In this document: in pieces, positions 28,816 to 37,848 of the stretch
How positions within the stretch are numbered: the stretch's first letter is position 1
Layout: each line of letters starts with the position of its first letter
Assembly (NCBI GenBank): GCA_947475895.1
Contig: CANJMF010000005.1
Location: forward strand, 89,982 to 153,981
DNA length: 64,000 nucleotides
Source of the DNA: Fidelibacterota bacterium
Lineage (GTDB): Bacteria > Pseudomonadota > Alphaproteobacteria > Rhodospirillales > Rhodospirillaceae
Reading direction: 5' to 3'
Program-made: the position numbers and the translations under genes
The notes under the pieces: generated by a model
The model's input: the letters and a program-made list of their open reading frames with translations, nothing else
Told to the model about the DNA's origin: nothing
The model's database searches: none

Positions 28816-30110
28816 GCGTTTTCAAACACCCGCTTGAAGATCGTGTCGACGTGCTTGGTGTGGTAGCCCATGTCGAACAGCGGGGCGAGATCTTTGGCCG
28901 GGATGCGGCTGGTGACGTCCTTGTCGTTGCTGAGAAGATCGAGCAGCTGCCCGCCTTCATTCCACACTTTCATCGCGTTGCGTTGAACGAGGACGTAGGA
29001 CTCTTCGCGGCTCACACCGGCTTGGGTCAATGCAAGCAGGACACGCTGCGAGAACATCAAACCGCCGGTCTTGGCGAGGTTGCTGGCGATCCGTTCCGGA
29101 TAAATCACAAGCTTGTCGACGACGCTGACGAGGCGTGCCAATGCGAAGTCCAGGGTGATGGTGGCATCTGGGCCGATGTAACGTTCAACAGATGAGTGCG
29201 AAATATCACGCTCGTGCCACAGCGCCACGTTTTCCATGGCGGGAACCACGTATCCACGCACAACGCGCGCGAGGCCCGTCAGGTTTTCCGTCAGCACTGG
29301 GTTGCGCTTGTGGGGCATGGCGGACGAGCCCTTCTGCCCCGGCGAGAAATACTCTTCGGCTTCGCCGACTTCCGTCCGTTGCAAGTGACGCACTTCCGTC
29401 GCGATGCGTTCAATCGAGCTGGCAATGACGCCGAGAATGGCAAAGAAATGGGCATGGCGGTCGCGCGGGATGACTTGTGTCGAGACAGGCTCGGCATGCA
29501 GGCCCATCTTCTCGGCGACGTATTCCTCAACCGATGGATCGATGTTGGCGAACGTACCGACGGCACCGGAAATAGCGCAGCTGGCGATGTCTTCGCGAGC
29601 GGCTTTGAGGCGCGTCAGGTTGCGGTCGAATTCAGCGTAAAAGCTCGCGAATTTCAGGCCAATCGTGACGGGCTCGGCGTGAATGCCGTGGCTGCGTCCG
29701 ACCGTGACGGTCATTTTGTGTTCAAGTGCGCGGCGCTTCAGCGCCGCCAAAAGATCTTCCACGTCCTTCAAAAGAATGTCAGCGGCTTGCACGAGTTGAA
29801 CCGACAAGCACGTGTCGAGCACGTCCGATGAGGTCATGCCTTGATGCACGAAGCGCGCTTCGGGGCCCACGTGCTCTGCGAGGTTGGTCAGGAACGCGAT
29901 GACGTCGTGCTTGGTTTCTTTTTCGATCTCGTCGATGCGCGCGATGTCCCACTTGCCGCGTTGCCACACGGCTTTAGCGGCTTCGCGCGGAACCACGCCT
30001 AAAATCGCGAGCGCATCCATGGCGTGCGCTTCGATTTCAAACCAAATGCGGAACTTGTTGTCCGGCTCCCAAATGGCCGTCATTTGCGGGCGGGCGTAAC
30101 GAGGAATCAT
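28812..30110 (-). CDS. purB: Adenylosuccinate lyase
   Basis: This 432-residue fumarase/aspartase-superfamily enzyme catalyses two purine steps (SAICAR and adenylosuccinate cleavage). The MIPRYARPQM start at 30110 follows a clear ribosome site (GAGTT-type) and matches the family; the open frame extends 29 codons further upstream but without support. Signatures are VHQGMTSSDVLDT, VGRSHGIHAEP and the catalytic loop GSSAMPHKRNPVLTEN near residue 262. It pairs functionally with the purCSQL operon 2.4 kb away but is transcribed alone. Confidence 0.97.
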   Translation of the reverse strand: MIPRYARPQMTAIWEPDNKFRIWFEIEAHAMDALAILGVVPREAAKAVWQRGKWDIARIDEIEKETKHDVIAFLTNLAEHVGPEARFVHQGMTSSDVLDTCLSVQLVQAADILLKDVEDLLAALKRRALEHKMTVTVGRSHGIHAEPVTIGLKFASFYAEFDRNLTRLKAAREDIASCAISGAVGTFANIDPSVEEYVAEKMGLHAEPVSTQVIPRDRHAHFFAILGVIASSIERIATEVRHLQRTEVGEAEEYFSPGQKGSSAMPHKRNPVLTENLTGLARVVRGYVVPAMENVALWHERDISHSSVERYIGPDATITLDFALARLVSVVDKLVIYPERIASNLAKTGGLMFSQRVLLALTQAGVSREESYVLVQRNAMKVWNEGGQLLDLLSNDKDVTSRIPAKDLAPLFDMGYHTKHVDTIFKRVFENA

Positions 30111-30230
30111 GCGCTTTGTCCTTGTGTGTCTGCGATGTATAGGAGGCCGGGCCGCAGATGACAACTGGCGCCGTGGCGCCGGCCGAAAGGCTGTCATAGG
30201 TTATGGGGCGAGGCTCAGGAGACGATCGTA

Positions 30231-31349
30231 ATGCGTTTAAAGAAGTTGTTGGCGATAGGGCTTTTTGCGGCATTCAGCGCGGTTTCTCCGGGCCATGCGG
30301 CCGACGGCTTTCACTTTGGCGGCGACTCCGGTACGCAATTTTATGCGGGCGGACAGGCGGACGTGTCCGAAGGGGCCTCGACCGTTTTCGCGACCGGCGG
30401 CGAAGTTAACGTCGAATCAAAAGACATCGGAAAACTCATCGCGGCAGGTGGCCGGGTTTCGGTCCAAGATATTCGCGCGAACGAAGTGACAGCGGCGGGC
30501 GGGCACGTAACGGTCGACGGCGTCGTGAATAAAAGCGTGACGCTGGCCGGCGGCCAAATTGAAATCACGCCCCAAACCAAAGTTGGCGGCGACGTGGTGG
30601 TAGCCGGCGGCAATGTCACGATCGGCGGCGATGTGGGCGGCGACGTGATTGTCGCCAGCGGCAACATCGCACTTTCCGGCCACGTCAAAGGCGACGTGCG
30701 GCTGCGCGGCGGAAAAATCGCCATTGCGCCGGGGACGCAGATCGACGGCGATCTCAATTATCGCAGCGACGAAGAACTGCAGTTGCCATCGGATATTCGC
30801 GTTGGCGGCAGCGTGAACCGCGAAGGGGCCGGCAAGCACGGCTACCGCTTCTGGGAACACTTAGGCGTCGTTCTGCTCGGCTTCGCGACGCTTGCGTCCA
30901 TCGGCTTCATCGTGATGCTGTTTGTATTCGCGTTCCTGATGCTTTTGCTTTTCGGAACGCTCCTGGGGCGCGTCAACGACACGATGGATTTTGCGCCGGT
31001 TAAAAGTTTTGGCGTTGGGCTTCTCGTCACCCTGGCGATGCCCATGGTGTTTGTTGTTTTGCTCATCACCATTATCGGAATCCCACTGGCGCTTTTGTGC
31101 CTCGCGGTGTTTCCGATCATCTACGGCCTTGGCGTGGTGGCAGCGGCGCACTGGATCGGCTTGCGGCTGCGGCGCGCAATGAGACCGGCGGCCACCGATA
31201 TGGGGTTTGGCCGGCGCGTTTTATGGACCTTCGTTGGCGTCGTCGTGTTCGTGCTTGTCGGCGTGGTGCCGTTCGTTGGGAATCTGGTTCAATTCGTTGT
31301 CGCGACGATGGGCCTTGGTGGCCTGGGCGTGACGATGACGCGCGCCTAA
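30231..31349 (+). CDS. Exported bactofilin-like beta-helix protein with C-terminal membrane domain
   Basis: This 372-residue protein has a signal peptide (residues 1-23, ending GHAA), then about 150 residues of short repeats such as VTAAGGHVTVDGVV and GGDVVVAGGNVTIGGDVGGDVIVASGN. These predict a right-handed beta-helix like bactofilins and other polymer-forming cytoskeletal proteins. The last 160 residues hold four to five hydrophobic segments, with LIPIIGxP-type loops, so the helix is probably displayed on the outer face of the inner membrane. Related proteins are annotated polymer-forming or DUF8173-like; their function is not defined. Confidence 0.8.
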   Translation: MRLKKLLAIGLFAAFSAVSPGHAADGFHFGGDSGTQFYAGGQADVSEGASTVFATGGEVNVESKDIGKLIAAGGRVSVQDIRANEVTAAGGHVTVDGVVNKSVTLAGGQIEITPQTKVGGDVVVAGGNVTIGGDVGGDVIVASGNIALSGHVKGDVRLRGGKIAIAPGTQIDGDLNYRSDEELQLPSDIRVGGSVNREGAGKHGYRFWEHLGVVLLGFATLASIGFIVMLFVFAFLMLLLFGTLLGRVNDTMDFAPVKSFGVGLLVTLAMPMVFVVLLITIIGIPLALLCLAVFPIIYGLGVVAAAHWIGLRLRRAMRPAATDMGFGRRVLWTFVGVVVFVLVGVVPFVGNLVQFVVATMGLGGLGVTMTRA

Positions 31350-31378
31350 GCTCGCATTACACCAACAACGCGGCGCTG

Positions 31379-31861
31379 CTATTTACCCTCGGCCATTTTG
31401 ACCATTTTTTCGACGCCGCCCGTGAAGGTCTTCGTGCGCTGCGCTTTGTCGGCGGCTTTGGCTTCCGCAGTGCCGGTGGGTTCCTGATCGTAGAACAGCG
31501 TGTAAACGATCTTCGATTTATTGGCGCCGTCAGCAATGGCTTCCAGATGCCCGTGATAAGACGTCGGGTTCGGCGCGATGAAGGTATAGGTGTAGGAATA
31601 CTTGGTCGTGCTGACGAGCACTTCGGTCACGCGGCCGCCGGCGATGCTGCGCACGGAGCCCACATCGGTGCCGTTGCCTTTGGTGATTTCGCACGCTGGG
31701 CCCAGCCACTCGCTCAATGAGCAATAAGGGCTGATCTTTTTCCAGGTGTCGTCGACCGACGCGTTGACGGGGCGTTCGATCACAATAGAGGTATAATCGG
31801 CCGCGGCGGCGGGACCGGCGATCAGCAGTCCACTGAATGCCACGAGTACATGTTTTTTCAT
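31379..31861 (-). CDS. Exported SRPBCC/START-like domain protein
   Basis: This 160-residue protein starts at ATG 31861 (an upstream extension is unlikely, since the signal peptide begins at MKKHVLVAF). Residues 1-22 form a signal peptide ending PAAAA. The mature part (SIVIERPVNASVDDTWKKISPYCSLSEWLGPACEI...) has the strand-helix opening of polyketide cyclase/Bet v1-like SRPBCC folds, here with two cysteines about 10 residues apart that may form a disulfide. It likely binds a hydrophobic ligand in the periplasm. It is followed by glutathione peroxidase upstream on the same strand, 20 bases apart, so they may share a transcript. Confidence 0.8.
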   Translation of the reverse strand: MKKHVLVAFSGLLIAGPAAAADYTSIVIERPVNASVDDTWKKISPYCSLSEWLGPACEITKGNGTDVGSVRSIAGGRVTEVLVSTTKYSYTYTFIAPNPTSYHGHLEAIADGANKSKIVYTLFYDQEPTGTAEAKAADKAQRTKTFTGGVEKMVKMAEGK

Positions 31862-31881
31862 TTGATCCTCCCCAATTGAAT

Positions 31882-32361
31882 TTACGCGATCAGTCGTTCG
31901 ATGGCGTGGCGGAATCGTGCGGCCTTCGGATTGGTGATGCTCGCGAACCAATCCATCATCTTACCGTCGCGGTTAATCAGATATTTGTGGAAATTCCAGC
32001 GCGGCCGCGAAAAATAACCGCCTTGCGTGGCCAGCCAGGCATAGAGCGGGTGAATGCCTTCGCCGCGCACGTGAATTTTGCCCGTCATCGGAAATGTGAT
32101 GCCGTAAGCACGCTGGCAGAAAGCGGCGATGGTGGAGTCCGTGTCGGGCTCTTGCCGGCCGAAATCGTTGCAGGGAATCCCCAAGACGTTGAGGCCCTGG
32201 TCCTTAAACTCATCCCAGAGCAACTGGAGGTCCGCATACTGCGGCGTAAAACCACATTGCGAAGCCGTGTTGATCAAGATCGTTGGGCGGCCGCTGAATT
32301 GGGCGAGCGGAAGCGGCTCACCTTTAAGGGTCGTTAGCTGAAAGTCATATGCAGTTGTCAT
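31882..32361 (-). CDS. Glutathione peroxidase, cysteine type
   Basis: This 159-residue thioredoxin-fold peroxidase has catalytic Cys36 in NTASQCGFTPQY. The Gln is in LGIPCNDFGRQEP and the Trp in PRWNFHKYLI, the standard triad of Cys-GPx enzymes, which often use thioredoxin in bacteria. It would reduce hydrogen or lipid hydroperoxides. It lies immediately upstream and divergent from the candidate stress sRNA at 32445-32570, and is followed by the SRPBCC gene. Confidence 0.93.
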   Translation of the reverse strand: MTTAYDFQLTTLKGEPLPLAQFSGRPTILINTASQCGFTPQYADLQLLWDEFKDQGLNVLGIPCNDFGRQEPDTDSTIAAFCQRAYGITFPMTGKIHVRGEGIHPLYAWLATQGGYFSRPRWNFHKYLINRDGKMMDWFASITNPKAARFRHAIERLIA

Positions 32362-32444
32362 GTCTTCGCCGCCCGCGGGTCCAGGCCTATTAAGACACCT
32401 AAAGCGCGACTAACAAAGGCGTAACCGCTTTTTATACCTCGCCG

Positions 32445-32469
32445 GGAACCAAATTTCATGATCGGCGTT
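32445..32469 (+). promoter_or_regulatory. Exact EcfG-type promoter (GGAAC-N16-CGTT)
   Basis: GGAAC at 32445-32449 and CGTT at 32466-32469 are separated by 16 bases. This is the consensus for EcfG (general stress response) promoters in Alphaproteobacteria. No open reading frame with a convincing start follows; the next element is the two-hairpin sRNA candidate. The window encodes an EcfG-like sigma factor at 4567-5124. Confidence 0.75.
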
Positions 32470-32475
32470 TTGTTT

Positions 32476-32570
32476 GCATCGACGGCCACAACCCCCATAG
32501 CCCCCCCCAATGTGGTCGTCAGATTCTTAATCGCCCCTCCGTTCCCCCCAACGGAGGGGCGTTGCTTTTT
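32476..32570 (+). ncRNA. Candidate stress-regulated sRNA, GsrN-like architecture
   Basis: A transcript starting about 7 bases after the EcfG-type -10 element would be about 95 nt. Its first hairpin pairs GACGGCCACA (32481-32490) with TGTGGTCGTC (32511-32520), ten base pairs with one G-U, closing a 20-nt loop that is 14 C residues out of 20 (32491-32510). A short linker leads to the terminator hairpin at 32533-32560, also with a C6 loop. The Caulobacter general-stress sRNA GsrN uses a C-rich loop to target G-rich mRNA sites, so the arrangement is similar. Homology itself is inference, and a protein-coding reading of the same bases is poor. Confidence 0.65.
32533..32570 (+). terminator. Rho-independent terminator of the sRNA candidate
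   Basis: A perfect 11-bp stem GCCCCTCCGTT/AACGGAGGGGC (32533-32543 with 32550-32560) with a C6 loop is followed by GTTGCTTTTT. It lies 184 bases upstream of the next gene, so it must end a separate short transcript. Confidence 0.88.
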
Positions 32571-32744
32571 GGGCTACACTGATCGTCCCGAATTGAACCG
32601 TCTGGGCCGTTTACCTGAGAAAAGCGCTCATTTCCGCCAGATTTACCGGTCCTTCACGTGCTGCGGCCTGGCCACGCGTGGGGATTTCCTTTTGGTTGAA
32701 TTCCATGCCTAATTGTTTCCATTACGAGCTTGCGGGGACCATGG

Positions 32745-35600
32745 ATGTTCAAAAACTATTTAGCGGCGTTCTGTCTGGTGACGGCAACTGGCGTGGCGTA
32801 CGCGGCTGATCCGGCGTCGCAACGCCTCCGCATGATCGAAATCGCGCCGCTGGTGTCGGCGCTTCCCGTGACGCCTGCCGATCCGTTGGTCCTCGACACG
32901 CCTTCGTTGAAGGCACCCAAAGAGCAAGCGTTGTCCGCGCGCGGCGTTGCGCGCTCGCGCACCGTGACGGTATCGCCGGAAACGGTTACTGCCTTACGCG
33001 ACAGCCCCGCGCTTGTGTTGGACGGCGCCGGAAACATCGCGGGGCAACCCGAGCAGTTTGTTCTGCAATTGTTTGACGATGTCGCCGTGCGCTTGGTGAA
33101 AGTCGATCTCACGCAAGATTCACAAGGCAACGATGTGCTGCGCGCGGCAGTGGTGGGCGATGCCGGCGGCGACGCCACGTTGGTGATCGCCGGCGGTGAG
33201 ATCAGCGGCAAAGTGCGCGCGGGCGGGCGCCGCTACAGTCTACAGCCGGCAGGCGGTGCGCTACATACGGTGATCGAATACGATCCCGCGACCATGCCGC
33301 GTTTAACCGATGACGCGAAGCATGTGCCGCCGCTCACCCTCGAGAAGTCACACTCTCAGGCATCACCCGACATCGAGCGTCCCACCGCCATATCCGATAT
33401 CCGCGTGCTTGTCGTTTACACGGCCAAAGCATTGGCCAAGCGCCCGAACATCACCCGGGATATCGCGACGACCATCGCCGAGTTCAACACGGTGTTGTCC
33501 AACTCCTATGTGGACAGCAACGTGAATATCGTTTTGGCCGGGACCGATATGGTCAACTTCACCGAGATCTCGACGACCTCGACGGACAACATGATCGAAA
33601 CGGCCCGTTCGCAAACGGGTGACTTCGCGCGCATCGCCACCTTGCGCGCATCGTTGGGCGCCGACCTCGTGCAGGTCTGGATCGCCCCGAACGACGATCC
33701 ATCCTGCGGCGTCGCGTATACGAACCGCGAGACGAATACCTATGGCTATACGTTAGCCCCGGACGCCAACGCGGCCTCTTATGGATTTAGCTCGGTGTTC
33801 ATCGACGCGAGTGGGAGCTGCATTCTGGGGCAGGAGACGGTGCCGCACGAACTGGGCCACAACATGGGCCTCGATCACGACCGCTTCGTTCTGACTGATG
33901 ATCCGCCGAAAGCGGGGTCGTACGGCTATGGCTATGTCGACCTGGTCGGGCGTAAGCGCGACGTGATGGCCTATACCGATGCCTGCGACGCGCAGCATTT
34001 AGATTGCGCGGAGCAACCGTATTTCAGCAGTCCCAAGGTGATCATCAACGGCCGGCCGCTTGGCATCGCCTACAATCAAACCAACGCCGCCGACGCGGCG
34101 CGGTATCTGACGGAATCGACGCCGTTTGTCGCGCGCCTCCATACCGCCCTCACGAACCCCATCGCGACCGTAAACCTTGGGCCGGTCTATTCGACGGCCT
34201 CGACGACGAAGCAATCGTTTCTGCGTGTTGCTAATACCGGCGCCAGCGCTGGCACCGCGACATTCACTTTCATGAACAGCACAACGGGAAATGTGGTCGG
34301 CACCTGGACCACGCCTTCGCTGCCGGCCGGATCGCAGGCCCAATATTATATCGGGGTGCTTGAGGACAACGCGAAGATCACCGCCGCCAATCGTCCGCTT
34401 TTTTATACCGTCACGATCAAGTCGGGCCTCACCGGTTATATCCAGCACGTACTCTATCGTCCCGATACGGGCACGCTGACGAACCTCAGCACGTGCGATG
34501 CCGCGGTCGCCTCTTATCCAAAAGAGCTCAGCGGCGTTCACACAAACCTGATCACGCAGTACGGATTTCCGAGCACAGTCGTGATCAACAACACCGGATC
34601 GACGGCGGCCACGGCCAATCTCGGCATTTACGATGCGCGCGACGGAGTGAAGCTTGGGACCTACTCGGCGCTTATCGAAGCGAACGGCGAAGCGCGGCCC
34701 ACCACCCAAGCGCTCGAAAGCGCGCTGCCGACCGTGCCCAAGGGTGATCAAAACTATTTCATCGTCAAACTCGAGAACGGCTACAACGGTTTCTTGCAGC
34801 ACCTGGTGACCAGCACGCAAGCGGGCGTGGTGTCGGATATGTCCACCGTGTGCGCGCTCAATTCGCCGGCGCCGACCCAAATCCCGACGACCTTGCGTCA
34901 GAGCATCATGTATTCGACCGCCGGCCTGCAGCAGCAGTCGTTCGTGCGCTTCTTCAATAACGGATCGAACGCGGGCGTCGTGCGCGCCACGTTCTACGAC
35001 TATGTAACCGGTCTACAACGCGGCCAATGGACCAGTCCCAGCATCGTGGTCGGTCAAGATCTGCAATATTTTATCGGCGAGATCGAAAAAGAAGCCAACA
35101 TCACAGGCACGAAGCCGGCGGCTTATACGATGTCGGTCACGTCCGATATCACCGGCTACTTTCAGCACGTCCTCTATCGTCCAGCGGACGGAACACTGAC
35201 GAACCTCAGCACCTGCAGCGCCGGCGTCACCGCCGACCCGCGCAAGCTGGGTGAGGTGCACTCCTCACTGCTTGAGCAGTACGGACTTCCAAGTTCCATC
35301 GTGGTGCGCAACACCGATACCAACGCGAATGCTGGAATCGATCTCGGCATTTACGACGCGCGCGACGGAACGAAGATCACCACCTATCGCACGGCGGCCA
35401 TTCCCGCCAACGCGGCGATCATCATCCGCATGTCGGATATCGAAAAAGAAAAAAACAAAACACCGACGGGCGGACTCATCCATTACGTGGTCAAGGTCGA
35501 GAGCACGTTCACGGGTTTTCTCCAGCACCTGCTCGATAACCTTCAGGCAGGCATCACCACCGACATGACAACCATGTGCGCGCTGCGCCCTGCGAGCTAA
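32745..35600 (+). CDS. Secreted reprolysin-like zinc metalloprotease with two C-terminal repeat domains
   Basis: This 951-residue protein starts at ATG 32745, with GCGGGGA upstream. Residues 1-22 form a signal peptide ending VAYAA. A propeptide-like region precedes a metzincin catalytic domain (about 215-470) with zinc motif HELGHNMGLDHD (residues 368-379) and Met-turn in DVMAYT (Met408), as in M12-type enzymes. Two tandem repeats (about 477-710 and 717-951) follow, sharing GYIQHVLYRP/GYFQHVLYRP and TLTNLSTC. The same repeat domain occurs in the paralogs at 59706-63032. It is probably secreted; the repeats may bind the surface or substrate. Confidence 0.88.
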   Translation: MFKNYLAAFCLVTATGVAYAADPASQRLRMIEIAPLVSALPVTPADPLVLDTPSLKAPKEQALSARGVARSRTVTVSPETVTALRDSPALVLDGAGNIAGQPEQFVLQLFDDVAVRLVKVDLTQDSQGNDVLRAAVVGDAGGDATLVIAGGEISGKVRAGGRRYSLQPAGGALHTVIEYDPATMPRLTDDAKHVPPLTLEKSHSQASPDIERPTAISDIRVLVVYTAKALAKRPNITRDIATTIAEFNTVLSNSYVDSNVNIVLAGTDMVNFTEISTTSTDNMIETARSQTGDFARIATLRASLGADLVQVWIAPNDDPSCGVAYTNRETNTYGYTLAPDANAASYGFSSVFIDASGSCILGQETVPHELGHNMGLDHDRFVLTDDPPKAGSYGYGYVDLVGRKRDVMAYTDACDAQHLDCAEQPYFSSPKVIINGRPLGIAYNQTNAADAARYLTESTPFVARLHTALTNPIATVNLGPVYSTASTTKQSFLRVANTGASAGTATFTFMNSTTGNVVGTWTTPSLPAGSQAQYYIGVLEDNAKITAANRPLFYTVTIKSGLTGYIQHVLYRPDTGTLTNLSTCDAAVASYPKELSGVHTNLITQYGFPSTVVINNTGSTAATANLGIYDARDGVKLGTYSALIEANGEARPTTQALESALPTVPKGDQNYFIVKLENGYNGFLQHLVTSTQAGVVSDMSTVCALNSPAPTQIPTTLRQSIMYSTAGLQQQSFVRFFNNGSNAGVVRATFYDYVTGLQRGQWTSPSIVVGQDLQYFIGEIEKEANITGTKPAAYTMSVTSDITGYFQHVLYRPADGTLTNLSTCSAGVTADPRKLGEVHSSLLEQYGLPSSIVVRNTDTNANAGIDLGIYDARDGTKITTYRTAAIPANAAIIIRMSDIEKEKNKTPTGGLIHYVVKVESTFTGFLQHLLDNLQAGITTDMTTMCALRPAS

Positions 35601-35852
35601 GGGCTGGCGGGGACGCTAAAAGCTTTTCGGATTTGAATGAGACGACCCGTCGCATCGGGCAAGCGGCCCGACATGATCGGCGCGCCGCACAAGATCTCTA
35701 TTTTTATGCTCTCACAGCTCGTTGTGCGATGCAATATAATTCATGCTGCGTTGCGATATCTGTGATTGTAACACCCGATCCCGGGGCATCTACTTGGTCC
35801 CGAAGAAGGAGATGGGGAGGAAGCTAACCCACCCACTCACAAGGATCGTTAC

Positions 35853-36350
35853 ATGAAAAAGGTATGTTCTCTCGTTGCCGTTGCTCTCCTGACCTCGGTT
35901 TCGTCCATGGCCCTCGCTGCCGACCCGACCGGTCTTCTTTCCGCAGGCTTCTCTGCCATTAAGCACTCCCAATGGGTCAGCGGGGCCGAATTTTCCAGCG
36001 CGGCCCTCAAAATGCCCGGCCTGACCGAAGCCCAGGAAATAATTGCTTTGAATAACCTGTGCATTGCCATGGGCAACTTGCCCGATAAAGGCAAAGCACT
36101 GGACGTTTGCGACAAGGCGGTCGAAGCCGCTCCTGAACGTTGGAGCGGTTATTCAAACCGTGGCTATCTCAAACTTTCGATGGGCTTGGCGTCTGCTGCC
36201 GCGACCGATTTTGCACAAGCCAAGTTGTTGAATCCCGACCAATATCTATCGGACCTCGCGACCAGAACGCCGATGGAAATGCCTCAGAACTATTTCCTCG
36301 CGATGCGCCCTCTCCAAGAGACGGGTGTCCAACAAGCCGAAATGAAATAG
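35853..36350 (+). CDS. Exported TPR-like protein, 165 aa
   Basis: It starts at ATG 35853 (AAGGAT-type site upstream). Residues 1-22 form a signal peptide ending MALAA. The rest is helical with tetratricopeptide spacing (ALNNLCIAMGNLPDKGKALDV, RWSGYSNRGYLKLSMGLASAA), roughly two TPR units. The 252-base gap before it contains a TATAAT-like element at 35735-35740 that could be its promoter. No enzymatic motif is visible. A hairpin follows the stop codon. Confidence 0.75.
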   Translation: MKKVCSLVAVALLTSVSSMALAADPTGLLSAGFSAIKHSQWVSGAEFSSAALKMPGLTEAQEIIALNNLCIAMGNLPDKGKALDVCDKAVEAAPERWSGYSNRGYLKLSMGLASAAATDFAQAKLLNPDQYLSDLATRTPMEMPQNYFLAMRPLQETGVQQAEMK

Positions 36351-36394
36351 CGCATATTCTAAAAATGGCGGCCTTCCGCCGCAGAACCTGAGAC

Positions 36395-36426
36395 AAGACC
36401 GCGTCCGGAGAGCCGGGCGCGGTCTT
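36395..36426. terminator. Strong hairpin between the TPR and GST genes
   Basis: AAGACCGCG (36395-36403) pairs with CGCGGTCTT (36418-36426), and the inner TCCGG/CCGGG extends the stem around an AGAG loop. No T tract follows on either strand, so its role as terminator for both convergent genes is likely but not certain. It overlaps the GST stop codon. Confidence 0.55.
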
Positions 36427-37063
36427 ACGTCGACCGGCTTTCATCAGCTGCGGCGAAATGCGCCACTTGATCGGCGCGCGCCTTCCTGAAGCCGGGGCGA
36501 TCGGTCACGCGGGTCACATATGCCTCGGTCGCGGGCCGGTCACCGAACGCGCGCACTTTGGGAATGCGCAGGACATCTGCCATCAACAAATCCGCAGCGG
36601 TGAAGCGATCGGCCGCCAGCCATGCGCGCTCGGTCAGCACTTTCTCGATCTGCGCAAGACGCTTGCCCATCCAGTCAGCAAGACCATTGTCCTTCGCACC
36701 GGAGATTTCGAGGAACCACCAGGGAACCGTCACCATCTCGATGGAGTTGAGCGCGGCCATCATCCATTGAATCGTTTCCGCTTCGCCAATCGATTCGCGC
36801 GGCATCAAATCCTCGCTCTTGCGCGCTAAATGCAGCAGCCCGGCACCGCTCTCGAATGTCTGCAGTTTGCCGTCGCTCAGGAATGGCACCTGGCCGAAAG
36901 GCTGGTGCGACAGGTGATTGGTCTCCCGTCCCTCGAAGGCGACCGTGCGCACGGCATAAGCCAGTCCGGCTTCTTCGCACGCCCATCTAAATCTGAGGTC
37001 GCGAACAAAGCCACGGGGGCCTTTGGGCACCCAGTCGTACGTCCAGATGATCAGTTCGCTCAT
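36425..37063 (-). CDS. Glutathione S-transferase family protein
   Basis: This 212-residue cytoplasmic protein has an N-terminal thioredoxin-like domain (LRFRWACEEAGL, NHLSHQPFGQVPFLSDG, TFESGAGLLHLA) where QVPFL and the F/ESGA loop form the glutathione-binding site. A helical C-terminal domain follows, with the usual RFTAADLLMADVL motif. The class cannot be fixed. It is the last gene of a minus-strand run after radC, 29 bases downstream. Confidence 0.9.
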   Translation of the reverse strand: MSELIIWTYDWVPKGPRGFVRDLRFRWACEEAGLAYAVRTVAFEGRETNHLSHQPFGQVPFLSDGKLQTFESGAGLLHLARKSEDLMPRESIGEAETIQWMMAALNSIEMVTVPWWFLEISGAKDNGLADWMGKRLAQIEKVLTERAWLAADRFTAADLLMADVLRIPKVRAFGDRPATEAYVTRVTDRPGFRKARADQVAHFAAADESRST

Positions 37064-37092
37064 ATGATTTCCCCCACCGTCCTGCGCGCGCC

Positions 37093-37845
37093 TTACAGCA
37101 ATCCCTCGGACTTGAACGACACATGCCCGCCACGACCAATAACCACATGGTCGTGCAGCGTGATGTTCACGGTCGCGAGGGCGTCTTTTACTTTGCGGGT
37201 CATGTCGATATCCGCGCGCGACGGCTTGGGATCACCACTTGGGTGATTGTGCGCGAGGATGAGCGCACTTGCGTTTAATTCCAAAGCGCGCTTCACGACT
37301 TCGCGCGGATACACGGGCGTATGATCGACGGTGCCGCGCCCGAGCGCTTCGTCGAGGATCAATTTGTTTTTACGGTCCAGATAAAGAACACGGAATTGCT
37401 CGATGGGTTCGTAACCCGCCTTCACGGTCAGGTAATCCACCAAGGCCTGCCATGACGAGATGATCTCGGTGTTCTTCATCTCAGTGCGCAGGAGGCGTTG
37501 CGCGGCGGCTTGCACAGCCTTCAGTGCTGTAGCGCCCGTATCGCCAAGGCTAGGAAAGTCCGCCAACTTGTTTGCATCCGCTGACACCACTTCGGCCAAT
37601 GAGCCGAAGGCCGCGATCAAGTCCTTCGCAAGCTTCTTGGTGTCCTTGCGCGGAATGGCGAAAAGAATGAGTTCGAGCAACTCGTAATCGGGCAGGCTTT
37701 CGGCGCCGCCCTCGAGAAAGCGTTGGCGCAACCGCTCGCGATGGCCGTGATAGTGGGGCTTCTCGTCTTTGGGGTCGTCTTTGGAACTGGGAGCGGCGGC
37801 AAACACTGCCGCATTGGTTGCTTCCCCCAGCCCCCGCCGCGCCAC
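37093..37845 (-). CDS. radC: RadC-family JAB/MPN domain protein
   Basis: This 250-residue protein starts at GTG 37845. It has an N-terminal UPF0758/helix-hairpin-helix part (LPDYELLELILF, GSLAEVV) and a C-terminal JAB-like metal site (ILAHNHPSGDPKPSRADID; the two His, Ser and Asp are the putative ligands). Despite the gene name, the role in DNA repair is not well supported. It starts 3 bases after the map stop, so the two are probably co-transcribed. Confidence 0.92.
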   Translation of the reverse strand: MARRGLGEATNAAVFAAAPSSKDDPKDEKPHYHGHRERLRQRFLEGGAESLPDYELLELILFAIPRKDTKKLAKDLIAAFGSLAEVVSADANKLADFPSLGDTGATALKAVQAAAQRLLRTEMKNTEIISSWQALVDYLTVKAGYEPIEQFRVLYLDRKNKLILDEALGRGTVDHTPVYPREVVKRALELNASALILAHNHPSGDPKPSRADIDMTRKVKDALATVNITLHDHVVIGRGGHVSFKSEGLL

Positions 37846-37848
37846 GGG

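Noticed and set aside
32458..32712. 84-codon frame over the sRNA candidate
   Set aside because: It runs through two strong hairpins and a terminator, has no ribosome site and a Pro/Cys-rich nonsense composition.
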